DNA of 64,000 nucleotides, from the NCBI RefSeq assembly GCF_003259525.1, contig NZ_QLLO01000005.1:186001-250000 (forward strand), in the 5' to 3' direction. The position numbers were made by a program, and so were the translations under genes. Positions 18,364-26,963 of this stretch are shown here, piece after piece. Position 1 is the first letter of the stretch, and each line of letters opens with the position of its first letter. The notes beneath the pieces were generated by a model. That model was not told the DNA's origin. It saw only the letters and a program-made list of their open reading frames with translations, and searched no databases. This DNA is from Olleya aquimaris. Lineage in GTDB: Bacteria; Bacteroidota; Bacteroidia; Flavobacteriales; Flavobacteriaceae.

Positions 18364-19179
18364 TTAAAAATCTTTAGGAATTGGTTTTACATATAAAACT
18401 TGACCGATAAACAAATCGTTATTTTCAAGACCGTTTAACGACTTTAATTGATCAATTGAGATGTTGTATTTTTTTGATAACGAATACAAAGTATCCCCTT
18501 TTACAACAGTATGCTTATCGTTTGAAGTCGTTTGTTTACCTAAAACATCTGCATCAAAACGATATAATTGATAACGCTCTATCAAGCTAATTAATTTATC
18601 TGGATATTTTCTATCTGTTGCGTAGCCAGCAGCTCTTAGCTCTTTAGCCCAACCTTTGTAGTCATCTTTTTCTAATAAGAAAAGTTTAGCATATCGTTTG
18701 CGTTCTGTTAAGAACAACGAATGGTCTCTGAATGAGTATTTCGAGTTTTTATATTTTCTGAAACACTCTTGCGAGGCATCATCATCATGATAAATTTTTG
18801 CTCCTGTCCACTCATGACATTTAATACCAAAATGGTTGTTAGCTTCAACAGACAATCGTCCTTGACCAGAAGCAGATTCTAAAATACCTTGAGCTAGAGT
18901 AATGCTTGCAGGTATACCATAATTACGCATTTCGTCTTGTGCAATATCACTGTAAATAGCAATGTATTCTTCTGTTTTATTGGCGTAAACTTCTGGAGTT
19001 TCTTTTATTGTTTCTTCAACAATAACAGCTTCTTCTTTAGGAGTATCTCCTTTAGTTTGATTAGTGTTTTTGACAACTCTAACTGTTTTTTGTTTACTTT
19101 TTCTAGTGGTTACTTTTTTTGAAGACCCACAACTAACAATTAGAATGATTAAACTTAATATGGTAATTATTTTTTTCAT
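18364..19179 (-). CDS. Lipoprotein with glucosaminidase and LysM domains
   Basis: A predicted cell-envelope peptidoglycan hydrolase. The N-terminus is a lipoprotein signal with lipobox ending at Cys17 (IVSCGSS), followed by a Lys/Thr-rich linker. A glucosaminidase domain of the FlgJ/LytD type covers about residues 75-205, with the likely catalytic Glu in LAQGILESASGQG. One LysM peptidoglycan-binding domain lies at about 222-265 (VVKGDTLYSLSKKYNIS). It sits 3 bases downstream of the PLP enzyme gene and 6 bases upstream of hemL. Confidence 0.92.
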   Translation of the reverse strand: MKKIITILSLIILIVSCGSSKKVTTRKSKQKTVRVVKNTNQTKGDTPKEEAVIVEETIKETPEVYANKTEEYIAIYSDIAQDEMRNYGIPASITLAQGILESASGQGRLSVEANNHFGIKCHEWTGAKIYHDDDASQECFRKYKNSKYSFRDHSLFLTERKRYAKLFLLEKDDYKGWAKELRAAGYATDRKYPDKLISLIERYQLYRFDADVLGKQTTSNDKHTVVKGDTLYSLSKKYNISIDQLKSLNGLENNDLFIGQVLYVKPIPKDF

Positions 19180-19182
19180 TAA

Positions 19183-20094
19183 TTATAAAATTAATTGTTG
19201 TTGTTTTTGCTTTAATCGCTTATTCATTCCTTCAATACCTTGCAAACCTCCAGTATGTATTGCTAATATTTTAGAATTAGGTTTGAAAAATTCTTTTTTT
19301 ATTAAATCGAATATTCCAAATAGCATTTTTCCTGTGTACACTGGATCTAAAGCAATAGCATATTGTTGTTTAAACTGATTGATAAACGCAACCAGCTCTG
19401 TATTTATTTTAGCGTAACCACCAAAATGATAGTCCGTTATTAAATCCCAATTAGTTTGTGTTGCAAATTTACTAATATCTTGTTTTAAAAAGTCACCTTT
19501 TAAAGCCGAAAATCCCAAAACTTGTTGACTAGGTTTTGAACAATTTATTAATCCTGCAATTGTACCTCCTGTACCAACAGAGCTACAGATATAGCCAAAA
19601 TCTAAGTCTGTAGGATTTAAGATTTCTTCGCAACCTTGAATAGCAAGAGGGTTAGTACCTCCTTCTGGTATTATAAAAAAGTCACCAAATTCCTGTTTTA
19701 ATTTTTCTAAAAACGAGTCTGTAGATTTATATTTAAACTGATCTCTAGTAACAAATTTAAAGATCATACCACACGATTGTGCGTACTTAAGTGTTGGATT
19801 TTGATTGATTTTTGCTTCCAACTCTTCTCCTCTAATAACACCAATGGTTTTAAAGCCATATACACGACCAGCTTCTGCAGTTGCTGCAATGTGATTGGAA
19901 TAAGCACCACCAAAAGTCAATAATGTTTGATGATTATTTTTTTCCGCGAAAGCGATATTATATTTTAATTTACGGTACTTATTTCCAGAAATTATTGGAT
20001 GTATCAAGTCTTCACGTTTAAGATACAAAGACACAGAACTATCAAAAGGAAGTTCGATTTTTTGATTAACACTAAGTTCTGGCTTAAATTTCAT
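19183..20094 (-). CDS. PLP-dependent deaminase of the ACC deaminase/D-cysteine desulfhydrase family
   Basis: A fold-type II PLP enzyme of 303 residues. The PLP lysine is Lys39 in SGNKYRKLKY, the cofactor motif GGAYSNH is present, and a Gly-rich phosphate loop reads SVGTGGTIAG. Members deaminate 1-aminocyclopropane-1-carboxylate or desulfurate D-cysteine; D-cysteine desulfhydrase is the likelier role in a bacterium without plant contact, but this is inference. Its start overlaps the upstream gene by 11 bases. It contains one copy of a GC-rich 17-mer also found in gldB. Confidence 0.9.
   Translation of the reverse strand: MKFKPELSVNQKIELPFDSSVSLYLKREDLIHPIISGNKYRKLKYNIAFAEKNNHQTLLTFGGAYSNHIAATAEAGRVYGFKTIGVIRGEELEAKINQNPTLKYAQSCGMIFKFVTRDQFKYKSTDSFLEKLKQEFGDFFIIPEGGTNPLAIQGCEEILNPTDLDFGYICSSVGTGGTIAGLINCSKPSQQVLGFSALKGDFLKQDISKFATQTNWDLITDYHFGGYAKINTELVAFINQFKQQYAIALDPVYTGKMLFGIFDLIKKEFFKPNSKILAIHTGGLQGIEGMNKRLKQKQQQLIL
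19942..19958 (+). repeat. Shared 17-mer, copy 1
   Basis: TTCCGCGAAAGCGATAT, identical to 55758-55774 and similar to 38079-38093. It is GC-rich for this genome and partly palindromic. In both genes it encodes Ile-Ala-Phe-Ala-Glu in the same frame. Confidence 0.5.
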
Positions 20095-20434
20095 GTGCGC
20101 TAATATACTTTAAAAATTGCCAAAATGGTCTGGATTTTAGATAGTCTAAATTGGCATCATTACAAAAGGCTTCACGCTCAAAACTGATATTTTTATAGGC
20201 TAAAAACCAATTTTTATGTTGAATATATCTTACTACAAACTCTAAACCATACCAGATATAAAATGGTAAAACAAGCAGCTCTATTTGTTGTTTTAAATGA
20301 ATTTTTTCGTGATTAATTAATACAGCACTTTGCTTCAACCTTTTATTTTTAAGAAAAATAAAAGGAAAAATGGTCATTCCGGTATACCCCTTAGGGACTA
20401 AATATTTTGATACTATTATCATAGTTTTTACCAT
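20084..20434 (-). CDS. Mini HExxH protein, possible gluzincin-like membrane-associated protein
   Basis: A 116-residue protein I do not recognise as a named family. It carries HEKIH at residues 42-46 and, about 40 residues later, FEREAFCND (residues 85-93), the spacing and look of the third zinc ligand region of M48/M56-type peptidases. A hydrophobic segment (about 52-70) lies between. It may be a minimal metallopeptidase or a non-catalytic relic. A second in-frame ATG lies four codons downstream. It is the first gene of the operon leading to hemL. Confidence 0.65.
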   Translation of the reverse strand: MVKTMIIVSKYLVPKGYTGMTIFPFIFLKNKRLKQSAVLINHEKIHLKQQIELLVLPFYIWYGLEFVVRYIQHKNWFLAYKNISFEREAFCNDANLDYLKSRPFWQFLKYISAHEI

Positions 20435-20457
20435 TCAAAATGTATTCCAATTTACGT

Positions 20458-20465
20458 TATCTTTG
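20458..20465 (+). promoter_or_regulatory. Promoter -7 element of the DUF5522 gene
   Basis: TATCTTTG, an exact TAnnTTTG match, lies only 4 bases before the ATG at 20470. Transcription would start at or next to the start codon, implying a leaderless message, and it rules out the earlier in-frame ATG at 20440. Confidence 0.5.
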
Positions 20466-20469
20466 TGAT

Positions 20470-20637
20470 ATGAAGAAGATATTACCTATCGAAGAAGGCG
20501 ATTTTTACCTGACACCAGAAGGCTATCGTTGTTTTACAGAACAATACCATTTAAAGCGTGGTTATTGTTGCGAAAGCGGTTGCAGACATTGTCCTTATGG
20601 CTATAATAAAAAAACAAATTCAGTAAAAAAAAAGTAA
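20470..20637 (+). CDS. DUF5522 family protein
   Basis: A tiny 55-residue protein with a conserved cysteine cluster, YCCESGCRHCPYGY, near the C-terminus, plus EGDFYLTPEGYRCFTEQYHLKRG. Four cysteines close together suggest metal binding; the function is unknown. It is found across Bacteroidota and some other phyla. The ATG at 20470 is preferred over 20440 because the promoter box lies between them. hutU follows 14 bases downstream, so they may share a transcript. Confidence 0.85.
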   Translation: MKKILPIEEGDFYLTPEGYRCFTEQYHLKRGYCCESGCRHCPYGYNKKTNSVKKK

Positions 20638-20651
20638 AGTCAGCATCTACT

Positions 20652-22637
20652 ATGACATTTAAAGAACAAATATTAGAAGGTATTCCAGAACATTTACCTC
20701 AGCCAAAACCTTATGATGCATCAATCAATCATGCACCAAAACGCAAAGCCATTTTAAGTAAAGAAGAAGAAAAATTAGCTTTAAAAAATGCACTGCGTTA
20801 TTTTGAAAAGAAACATCATAGCATCTTATTACTAGAGTTTAAAAACGAGCTAGACACTTATGGTCGTATTTATATGTATCGTTTTAGACCAGATTACAAA
20901 ATGTATGCTAGACCAATTTCTGACTATCCTGCACAATCAAAACAGGCTGCAGCAATCATGTTAATGATACAGAATAATTTAGATTATGCAGTTGCGCAAC
21001 ACCCACACGAGCTGATTACATATGGTGGCAATGGTGGCGTGTTTTCTAATTGGGCACAATATCGATTAACCATGAAGTATTTGGCAGAGATGAATGACGA
21101 GCAAACTTTAGTTATGTACTCTGGACATCCAATGGGATTGTTCCCTAGTCATAAAGAAGCACCAAGAGTTGTGGTAACTAATGGTATGATGATACCCAAT
21201 TATTCTAAACCAGACGATTGGGAAAAATTTAATGCATTAGGTGTCACGCAATATGGACAAATGACCGCAGGAAGCTACATGTATATTGGTCCGCAAGGGA
21301 TTGTTCATGGTACTACAATTACGGTTTTAAACGGATTTAGAAAAATTAAAAAAGAACCAAAAGGTAACCTGTTTGTAACTTCTGGTTTAGGCGGAATGTC
21401 TGGCGCGCAGCCTAAAGCAGGTAATATTGCTGGTTGTATTACTGTTTGTGCAGAGGTTAATCCAAAAATTACACAAGTCCGTTTGGACCAAGGATGGATT
21501 GATGAAAAGATTACTGATTTAAATGAATTAGTTGCAAGAGTTAAACAGGCTAAAGTCGAAAAAGAAACGGTATCGATTGCCTACTTAGGAAACATTGTAG
21601 ACGTTTGGGAAACTTTTGATAAAGAAAATATCCACATAGATTTAGGAAGCGATCAAACGTCATTACACAATCCTTGGGCTGGTGGTTATTATCCAGTTGG
21701 ATTATCTTTTGAAGAGTCTAATACCATGATGGCAAACAACCCTGAATTATTTAAAGAGAACGTTCAGGAAAGTTTACGCAGACATGCATCTGCTATAAAT
21801 AAACATACCGCAAAAGGGACTTACTTTTTTGATTATGGTAACGCGTTTTTACTGGAAGCTTCACGTGCTGGTGCAGATATCATGGCAGACAATGGTATAG
21901 ATTTTAAATACCCAAGTTATGTACAAGACATCATGGGACCTATGTGTTTTGATTATGGGTTTGGACCATTTAGATGGGTTTGTGCTTCTGGAAAACCAGA
22001 AGATTTAGCAAAAACAGATGAAATTGCTTGTACTGTTTTAGAAGAAATAAAACAACATTCGCCTAAAGAAATCCAGCAACAAATGGCTGATAATATCCAA
22101 TGGATTAAAGGTGCACAAGAGAATAAATTAGTAGTTGGCTCTCAAGCTAGAATATTATACGCAGATGCTGAAGGACGCATGAAAATTGCTGAAGCTTTTA
22201 ATGAAGCAATTGCCAATGGAGATATTGATACAGTTATTTTAGGTAGAGACCATCATGATGTTTCTGGAACAGATAGTCCGTATCGTGAAACTTCAAATAT
22301 TTATGATGGCTCACGCTTTACCGCAGATATGGCTATACATAATGTTATTGGAGACAGCTTTAGAGGTGCTACTTGGGTGAGTATTCACAATGGTGGTGGT
22401 GTTGGTTGGGGAGAAGTTATTAACGGTGGATTTGGTATGGTTCTTGATGGTAGTAAAGAGGCATCAAAGAGATTAAAATCCATGTTGTTTTGGGATGTTA
22501 ATAATGGAATTTCAAGACGAAGTTGGGCAAGAAACGAAGAAGCTATTTTTGCTATTAAACGTGCTATGCAAGCAGAACCTGATTTAAAGGTTACGCTACC
22601 CAATCTAGTTGATGACGATTTATTGAATTCAATCTAA
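20652..22637 (+). CDS. hutU: Urocanate hydratase HutU (long form)
   Basis: Converts urocanate to imidazolone propionate in histidine degradation, using tightly bound NAD+. Motifs include HPMGLFPSH, the NAD-binding TSGLGGMSGAQPKAG and the conserved Cys in GPMCFDYGFGPFRW. At 661 residues it is about 100 longer than the proteobacterial enzyme, as in other Bacteroidota. No hutH, hutI or hutG is in this window, so the pathway genes are dispersed. Confidence 0.96.
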   Translation: MTFKEQILEGIPEHLPQPKPYDASINHAPKRKAILSKEEEKLALKNALRYFEKKHHSILLLEFKNELDTYGRIYMYRFRPDYKMYARPISDYPAQSKQAAAIMLMIQNNLDYAVAQHPHELITYGGNGGVFSNWAQYRLTMKYLAEMNDEQTLVMYSGHPMGLFPSHKEAPRVVVTNGMMIPNYSKPDDWEKFNALGVTQYGQMTAGSYMYIGPQGIVHGTTITVLNGFRKIKKEPKGNLFVTSGLGGMSGAQPKAGNIAGCITVCAEVNPKITQVRLDQGWIDEKITDLNELVARVKQAKVEKETVSIAYLGNIVDVWETFDKENIHIDLGSDQTSLHNPWAGGYYPVGLSFEESNTMMANNPELFKENVQESLRRHASAINKHTAKGTYFFDYGNAFLLEASRAGADIMADNGIDFKYPSYVQDIMGPMCFDYGFGPFRWVCASGKPEDLAKTDEIACTVLEEIKQHSPKEIQQQMADNIQWIKGAQENKLVVGSQARILYADAEGRMKIAEAFNEAIANGDIDTVILGRDHHDVSGTDSPYRETSNIYDGSRFTADMAIHNVIGDSFRGATWVSIHNGGGVGWGEVINGGFGMVLDGSKEASKRLKSMLFWDVNNGISRRSWARNEEAIFAIKRAMQAEPDLKVTLPNLVDDDLLNSI

Positions 22638-22649
22638 AAAAATAAAACT

Positions 22650-23204
22650 ATGAGAAAAATTATCAAACTTTTACCCATTGTGTTAGTGGCAATTGTCCTA
22701 ACATCATGTAGTTCTGTTAAAGTAGCTGCAGATTATGATAAAGCTGTTCAGTTTGACAACTACAAGACCTTTGCTTTTTTTAAATCGGGAATTGACAAAG
22801 CAGAAATTAGCGATTTAGATAAACGTAGAATTCTACGTGCTATTGAAGCCGAATTGATGGCTAAAGGTTACACAAAATCTGAAAACCCTGATTTGTTAGT
22901 TAGTATTTTTACTAAATCTAATCAACGTGTCAACATATACAACAACGCCTGGGGAATGGGTGCTTGGGGTTGGGGAGGCGGATTTGGACCTGGTTGGGGT
23001 TGGGGTTGGAACAACCAACCTAATGTCACAACCTCTGTACAAGGCATGCTATTTATAGACCTAATTGATGCAGATAAAAAAGAACTAGTATGGCAAGGTC
23101 AAGGTACTGGTTACCTATCTAAAAATATAGACAAAAAAGAAGCTAGAATTAAAGAGTTTGTGTCTAAAATTATGGAAAAATACCCTCCTGGAATGGACAA
23201 TTAA
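22650..23204 (+). CDS. DUF4136 lipoprotein
   Basis: A 184-residue envelope lipoprotein with lipobox LTSC (Cys20). The DUF4136 pattern is seen in KVAADYDKAVQFDNYKTFAF near the N-terminus and WQGQGTGYLSKNIDKKE near the C-terminus. A Gly/Trp-rich insert sits in the middle (about residues 93-117). Function unknown. It lies 12 bases after hutU and ends at a strong terminator. Confidence 0.85.
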   Translation: MRKIIKLLPIVLVAIVLTSCSSVKVAADYDKAVQFDNYKTFAFFKSGIDKAEISDLDKRRILRAIEAELMAKGYTKSENPDLLVSIFTKSNQRVNIYNNAWGMGAWGWGGGFGPGWGWGWNNQPNVTTSVQGMLFIDLIDADKKELVWQGQGTGYLSKNIDKKEARIKEFVSKIMEKYPPGMDN

Positions 23205-23222
23205 AATAGTATAGATGAAAAT

Positions 23223-23253
23223 AAAAAGCGACTTAATTAAGTCGCTTTTTTTA
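23223..23253 (+). terminator. Terminator after the DUF4136 gene
   Basis: A perfect palindrome around AAAAAGCGACTTA and its complement, followed by T residues. Confidence 0.85.
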
Positions 23254-23273
23254 TTTGTAAATGGTTTAAAAAA

Positions 23274-23516
23274 TTAATCGTCAGTGTCTACTTTAATCTT
23301 AGTTTCACCATCCTCTTCTTTAATTTTCACCTCTTTGTCTTCGGTTTCCATTTTTATTTTAGTTTCATCACCATCTTTTTTAACTTTGATGTCTGCGCCT
23401 TCCGCTTTCATCTCGTCAATTAACTCTTCTTTTTCTGTTTTCTTTTCTTCTCTACATGAAGTAAAAGATGCACCTAGAAATAATGCGCATAAAGCAATTG
23501 CAAGTGTTTTTCTCAT
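23274..23516 (-). CDS. Small acidic/basic lipoprotein with short repeats
   Basis: 80 residues with a lipoprotein signal (lipobox FTSC, Cys21), then alternating Lys and Glu/Asp. The body consists of imperfect repeats of about 13 residues (DIKVKKDGDETKIKM, then EVKIKEEDGETKIKV), which would form short beta strands. Function unknown. The reverse strand also holds an open frame, an artefact of codon bias. Confidence 0.65.
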   Translation of the reverse strand: MRKTLAIALCALFLGASFTSCREEKKTEKEELIDEMKAEGADIKVKKDGDETKIKMETEDKEVKIKEEDGETKIKVDTDD

Positions 23517-23579
23517 TGTGTAAAATTTTAGTTAGTGTTTAATGATGTTAATATAAAAATTTCTGTTTTAAAGACGTGT

Positions 23580-23909
23580 TTATAGCAAATAAGGTTGTGC
23601 ATGTCCATTATCTACCAACCATTGGTTAAGTTCTAACCCATCTTCTAAAATAATGTTTGCTAAATAGCGCCCATATTTTCCTTGTTTGTCTTTGTAAGAG
23701 CGTATGGTGACTTCTTTATCTAAAATCATACTTCTAACTATATCTCTAACTTTTTTACCCTCTTCTTTTTCTACTCCTCTTAGTTCTGGTGTATCTATTC
23801 CGTAAAGTCGTAGTTTCATTTCTTGAAAATGTAAAAATCCTAAATCAACCACTGCAGTGACCGTATCACCATCATAAACATCTATTATTTTAGCTTTGTA
23901 CGTGTACAT
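23580..23909 (-). CDS. Thermonuclease family (SNase-like) protein
   Basis: A 109-residue minimal staphylococcal-nuclease fold. Active-site equivalents are present: YDGDT (11-15), Arg34 and Glu42 in RLYGIDTPE, and Arg81 in GKYGRYLA. No signal peptide is visible, unlike many secreted relatives, so it is probably cytoplasmic. A single gene. Confidence 0.88.
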   Translation of the reverse strand: MYTYKAKIIDVYDGDTVTAVVDLGFLHFQEMKLRLYGIDTPELRGVEKEEGKKVRDIVRSMILDKEVTIRSYKDKQGKYGRYLANIILEDGLELNQWLVDNGHAQPYLL

Positions 23910-23972
23910 AAATTAGTCGTTTTAATAGTCTTAAAGCTACAAATTAATTTACAATACTCATGAAAAAGCAAT

Positions 23973-24006
23973 AAAAAACCCTTAAAACAAATGTTTTAAG
24001 GGTTTA
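23973..24006 (-). terminator. Terminator of the M1 peptidase gene
   Basis: Stem AAACCCTTAAAAC / GTTTTAAGGGTTT with a 4-base loop. On the minus strand it is followed by a T run, so it serves the gene ending at 24027. Confidence 0.85.
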
Positions 24007-24026
24007 AATATTTTATAAAAACTTGA

Positions 24027-26336
24027 TTAGTTTTTATTGTTCTTAAAGTTTTCAAACTCGTTAGCTTTTTCTTCTCTTGGCCAAGAGTTATTAGAAGTAT
24101 CCACATCTGCAGTCTCTAATTTAGGGTCTACAGTAATACTAACTATTTCTTTTTCTGAAGCTATTGCTTTACTTACCTCTTTATCATTAAGTCTCCAAAT
24201 TTGTGCAGGATACGTTTCTGTTTTAGACGTTCCGTCAGCATAGGTATACTCAACAATAATAGGCATCACTAAACCTCCTGGTTTATCAAAGGTTACGTTA
24301 TAAAAGTACTTAGGCTCTTTTAGGTTTTTTTGTTCTTCTGGCGTGAAATTATCCATAATATACTCTTTTAAAGTTGTAGAGCTTTCCATTAAACTTTTAG
24401 TTTTCATGTCTTCTTTAAAGTCTTCACTTCCTTCTTCAACCATATACACTAAAGGTGGTAAATCACTAAGACTCATTCCTCTTTGTGCTACCATGTCTTT
24501 AATTTCTTTATTAGGCTCGCTAGACACGTAATATTTCTTTACGTCTTTAATACCTATATCAACATAGTCTGTTGTGTAAAACCATCCTCTCCAGAACCAA
24601 TCTAAATCAAATGCAGATGCATCTTCCATAGTTCTAAAAAAGTCTTCTGGAGTTGGGTGTTTAAACATCCAACGTTGAGAATATTCTCTAAACGCATAGT
24701 CAAACAACTCGCGTCCCATTACTGTTTCTCGTAAAATATTAAGAGCAGTTCCAGGTTTTCCGTATGCATTGTTACCAAACTGATAGGTATTTAAACCTTT
24801 TGTCATAATTGGAGCAATATAGTCTTGATCGCCTCCCATGTAATTAACAATGTTAGCTGCTGGTCCACGACGTGAAGGATACTTATCCATCCCTTCTGAA
24901 AGACAATCTGGATACCATTCTGCAAAATCTTGTTCTGCTACGTATTGCACAAAAGTGTTTAAACCTTCATCCATCCAAGTCCATTGACGCTCGTCACTAT
25001 TAACAATCATAGGGAAGAAATTATGTCCTACTTCATGAATAATTACAGACATCATACCGTATTTAACACGGTCACTATAATTACCATCTTCATCAGGACG
25101 TCCATAATTCCAGCAAATCATTGGGTATTCCATACCTTGATTTTTGGCATGCACAGAGATTGCTTTGTGGTAAGGATAATCAAAGGTCATACGTGAGTAA
25201 GACTTTAACGTACTTGCTACTGCTTTAGTTGACCACTCTTCCCATAATGGGTTACCTTCTTTAGGGTACATAGATACAGCCATAACATCTTTGTTTCCTA
25301 TCTTAACAGCCATCATGTCCCAAATAAATTTACGAGAGGTTGCAAACCCAAAGTCACGTACATTCTCTGCATATAACTTCCATGTTTTTTTCTTAGTCGA
25401 TCTTTGTTTTTCTGCTGCTTCTGCTTCTGCTTGTGTCACAATTAAAACAGGCTCATCATAAGATTTTTTTGCTTGTTCGTAACGCTTCATCATCTCTTTA
25501 GAAAAGACTTCTTTTCTATTAGTTAGTTTTCCTGTTGCATCTAAAATATGATCTGCAGGAACAGTAATATTTACTTCAAAATTACCAAATGGTAAAGCAA
25601 ACTCGTCACGACCCCAAAATTGTGAGTTCTGCCATCCTTCTACATCATTATATACTGCCATTCTAGGATAGAATTGTGCAATAACGTATGCTCTGTTATC
25701 ATCTTCAGGAAAATACTCGTATCCAGAACGTCCACGTCCATTGACGTGATCATTAATATTGTACCACCATTTAATTGAGAAAACAAATTGCTCTCCAGGT
25801 TTTAAAGCAGTGGGTAATTCTACACGCATCATTGTACGATTAATCATATGTGGTAATGCACGACCTTTACTATCTGTAACAGCTTCTATATTAAATCCTC
25901 CATCAAAACCATCTGTCATATAACTATCTGTAAAAGACGATATTTGTTGTGCTGGTGCAACTCCGCTACCTTGAATTAAAGGTGTTTTAGAATCTCTTGC
26001 ACGCATGTTTTGATCTAATTGTACCCAAAGATATTTTAGATTGTCTGGCGAATTATTAGTGTACGTTATTGTCTCGAAACCGTACAATTTAGCATTTTCA
26101 TCATCTAGCTCGATGTCCATTTTATAATCTGCTTGTTGCTGATAATAAGCTGGTCCTGGAGCACCTGATGCAGTTCTAAACATGTTTGGAGTAGAAAACT
26201 CGTCATACAACTGTTTAAACTTATTGTTGTTAGTGTGACCTGGTTGGCGTTCTTTTTTTTCTTCAGTTTGGTCTTGTGCAAATGCACTTACAGACACGAA
26301 TAAAGCTGAAAGAAATAAATACTTTAGTTTTTTCAT
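24027..26336 (-). CDS. Secreted M1 family metallopeptidase
   Basis: A 769-residue zinc aminopeptidase-type protein with a signal peptide (cut near SAFAQ, residue 21). The zinc site is HEVGH at 434-438 with the third ligand Glu457 after the standard 18-residue spacing. The exopeptidase motif GAMEN reads GMEYP (401-405), so aminopeptidase specificity is uncertain. It is the last gene of a secreted-protein operon (two carboxypeptidase-regulatory-like proteins, DUF6702, M1) and is followed by a terminator. Confidence 0.93.
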   Translation of the reverse strand: MKKLKYLFLSALFVSVSAFAQDQTEEKKERQPGHTNNNKFKQLYDEFSTPNMFRTASGAPGPAYYQQQADYKMDIELDDENAKLYGFETITYTNNSPDNLKYLWVQLDQNMRARDSKTPLIQGSGVAPAQQISSFTDSYMTDGFDGGFNIEAVTDSKGRALPHMINRTMMRVELPTALKPGEQFVFSIKWWYNINDHVNGRGRSGYEYFPEDDNRAYVIAQFYPRMAVYNDVEGWQNSQFWGRDEFALPFGNFEVNITVPADHILDATGKLTNRKEVFSKEMMKRYEQAKKSYDEPVLIVTQAEAEAAEKQRSTKKKTWKLYAENVRDFGFATSRKFIWDMMAVKIGNKDVMAVSMYPKEGNPLWEEWSTKAVASTLKSYSRMTFDYPYHKAISVHAKNQGMEYPMICWNYGRPDEDGNYSDRVKYGMMSVIIHEVGHNFFPMIVNSDERQWTWMDEGLNTFVQYVAEQDFAEWYPDCLSEGMDKYPSRRGPAANIVNYMGGDQDYIAPIMTKGLNTYQFGNNAYGKPGTALNILRETVMGRELFDYAFREYSQRWMFKHPTPEDFFRTMEDASAFDLDWFWRGWFYTTDYVDIGIKDVKKYYVSSEPNKEIKDMVAQRGMSLSDLPPLVYMVEEGSEDFKEDMKTKSLMESSTTLKEYIMDNFTPEEQKNLKEPKYFYNVTFDKPGGLVMPIIVEYTYADGTSKTETYPAQIWRLNDKEVSKAIASEKEIVSITVDPKLETADVDTSNNSWPREEKANEFENFKNNKN

Positions 26337-26399
26337 TGTGAGTGTTTGTTACTTTAAGGACGTGAATTTAACAAAAATTAACGTTGTAAAAAGCGTTTG

Positions 26400-26900
26400 T
26401 TAAAAGTTTAACAAACCTTTATCGTTCTCTGGAATTAAAACAAAAGTTTTGTGTTTACCATTAATTTTTGTTCTTACAATGTTTTTTTGATCGTCAAAAA
26501 CATCGTAAAGCACTTTGTTTTGTATTTGAAAATTTTTGATGGACGAGATGTTTTCTATTTCTAGATAACAATGCATGATATCGTCATCATATTTTTTACC
26601 TATAAACGTTAAAACTTTTGGTTGATTATTTATAGATATTGTTATTTTATTAAGCAGGTATTTTTCAATGTAAGTGTCAATTGTTAATTCGTCTTCATTG
26701 TTATTTAATGTGATTGTTTCATCATAACGCTGACGTAATAACTTTTCAAAATCATCCACAAAAATTCTTGATATAATTTGTAACGATTGTTTGTCTTTTA
26801 CATATTCTATTTGCGTTATACTAACATAATATTTGTGTACAGTAGTAAACGAGAATAATGTAAATAGAAATATAAACAGTGTGTATTTAAGTGCTTTCAT
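26400..26900 (-). CDS. DUF6702 family protein
   Basis: 166 residues with an N-terminal hydrophobic segment, probably a signal or anchor, then HKYYVSITQIEYV and IISRIFVDDFEKLLRQRY typical of DUF6702. Function unknown. The family is repeatedly found upstream of M1 peptidases in Flavobacteriaceae, as here (64-base gap), so a shared envelope role is likely but not shown. Confidence 0.82.
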   Translation of the reverse strand: MKALKYTLFIFLFTLFSFTTVHKYYVSITQIEYVKDKQSLQIISRIFVDDFEKLLRQRYDETITLNNNEDELTIDTYIEKYLLNKITISINNQPKVLTFIGKKYDDDIMHCYLEIENISSIKNFQIQNKVLYDVFDDQKNIVRTKINGKHKTFVLIPENDKGLLNF

Positions 26901-26963
26901 TAAAAATTTTATAGGATTACAAATCTAATGGATTACTGTCAAAAAGCATTCCAATTAATTAGT

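Noticed and set aside
23284-23523. 79-codon plus-strand frame opposite the small charged lipoprotein
   Set aside because: Mirror of a Lys/Glu-rich gene; the minus frame has a proper lipoprotein signal, the plus frame does not.
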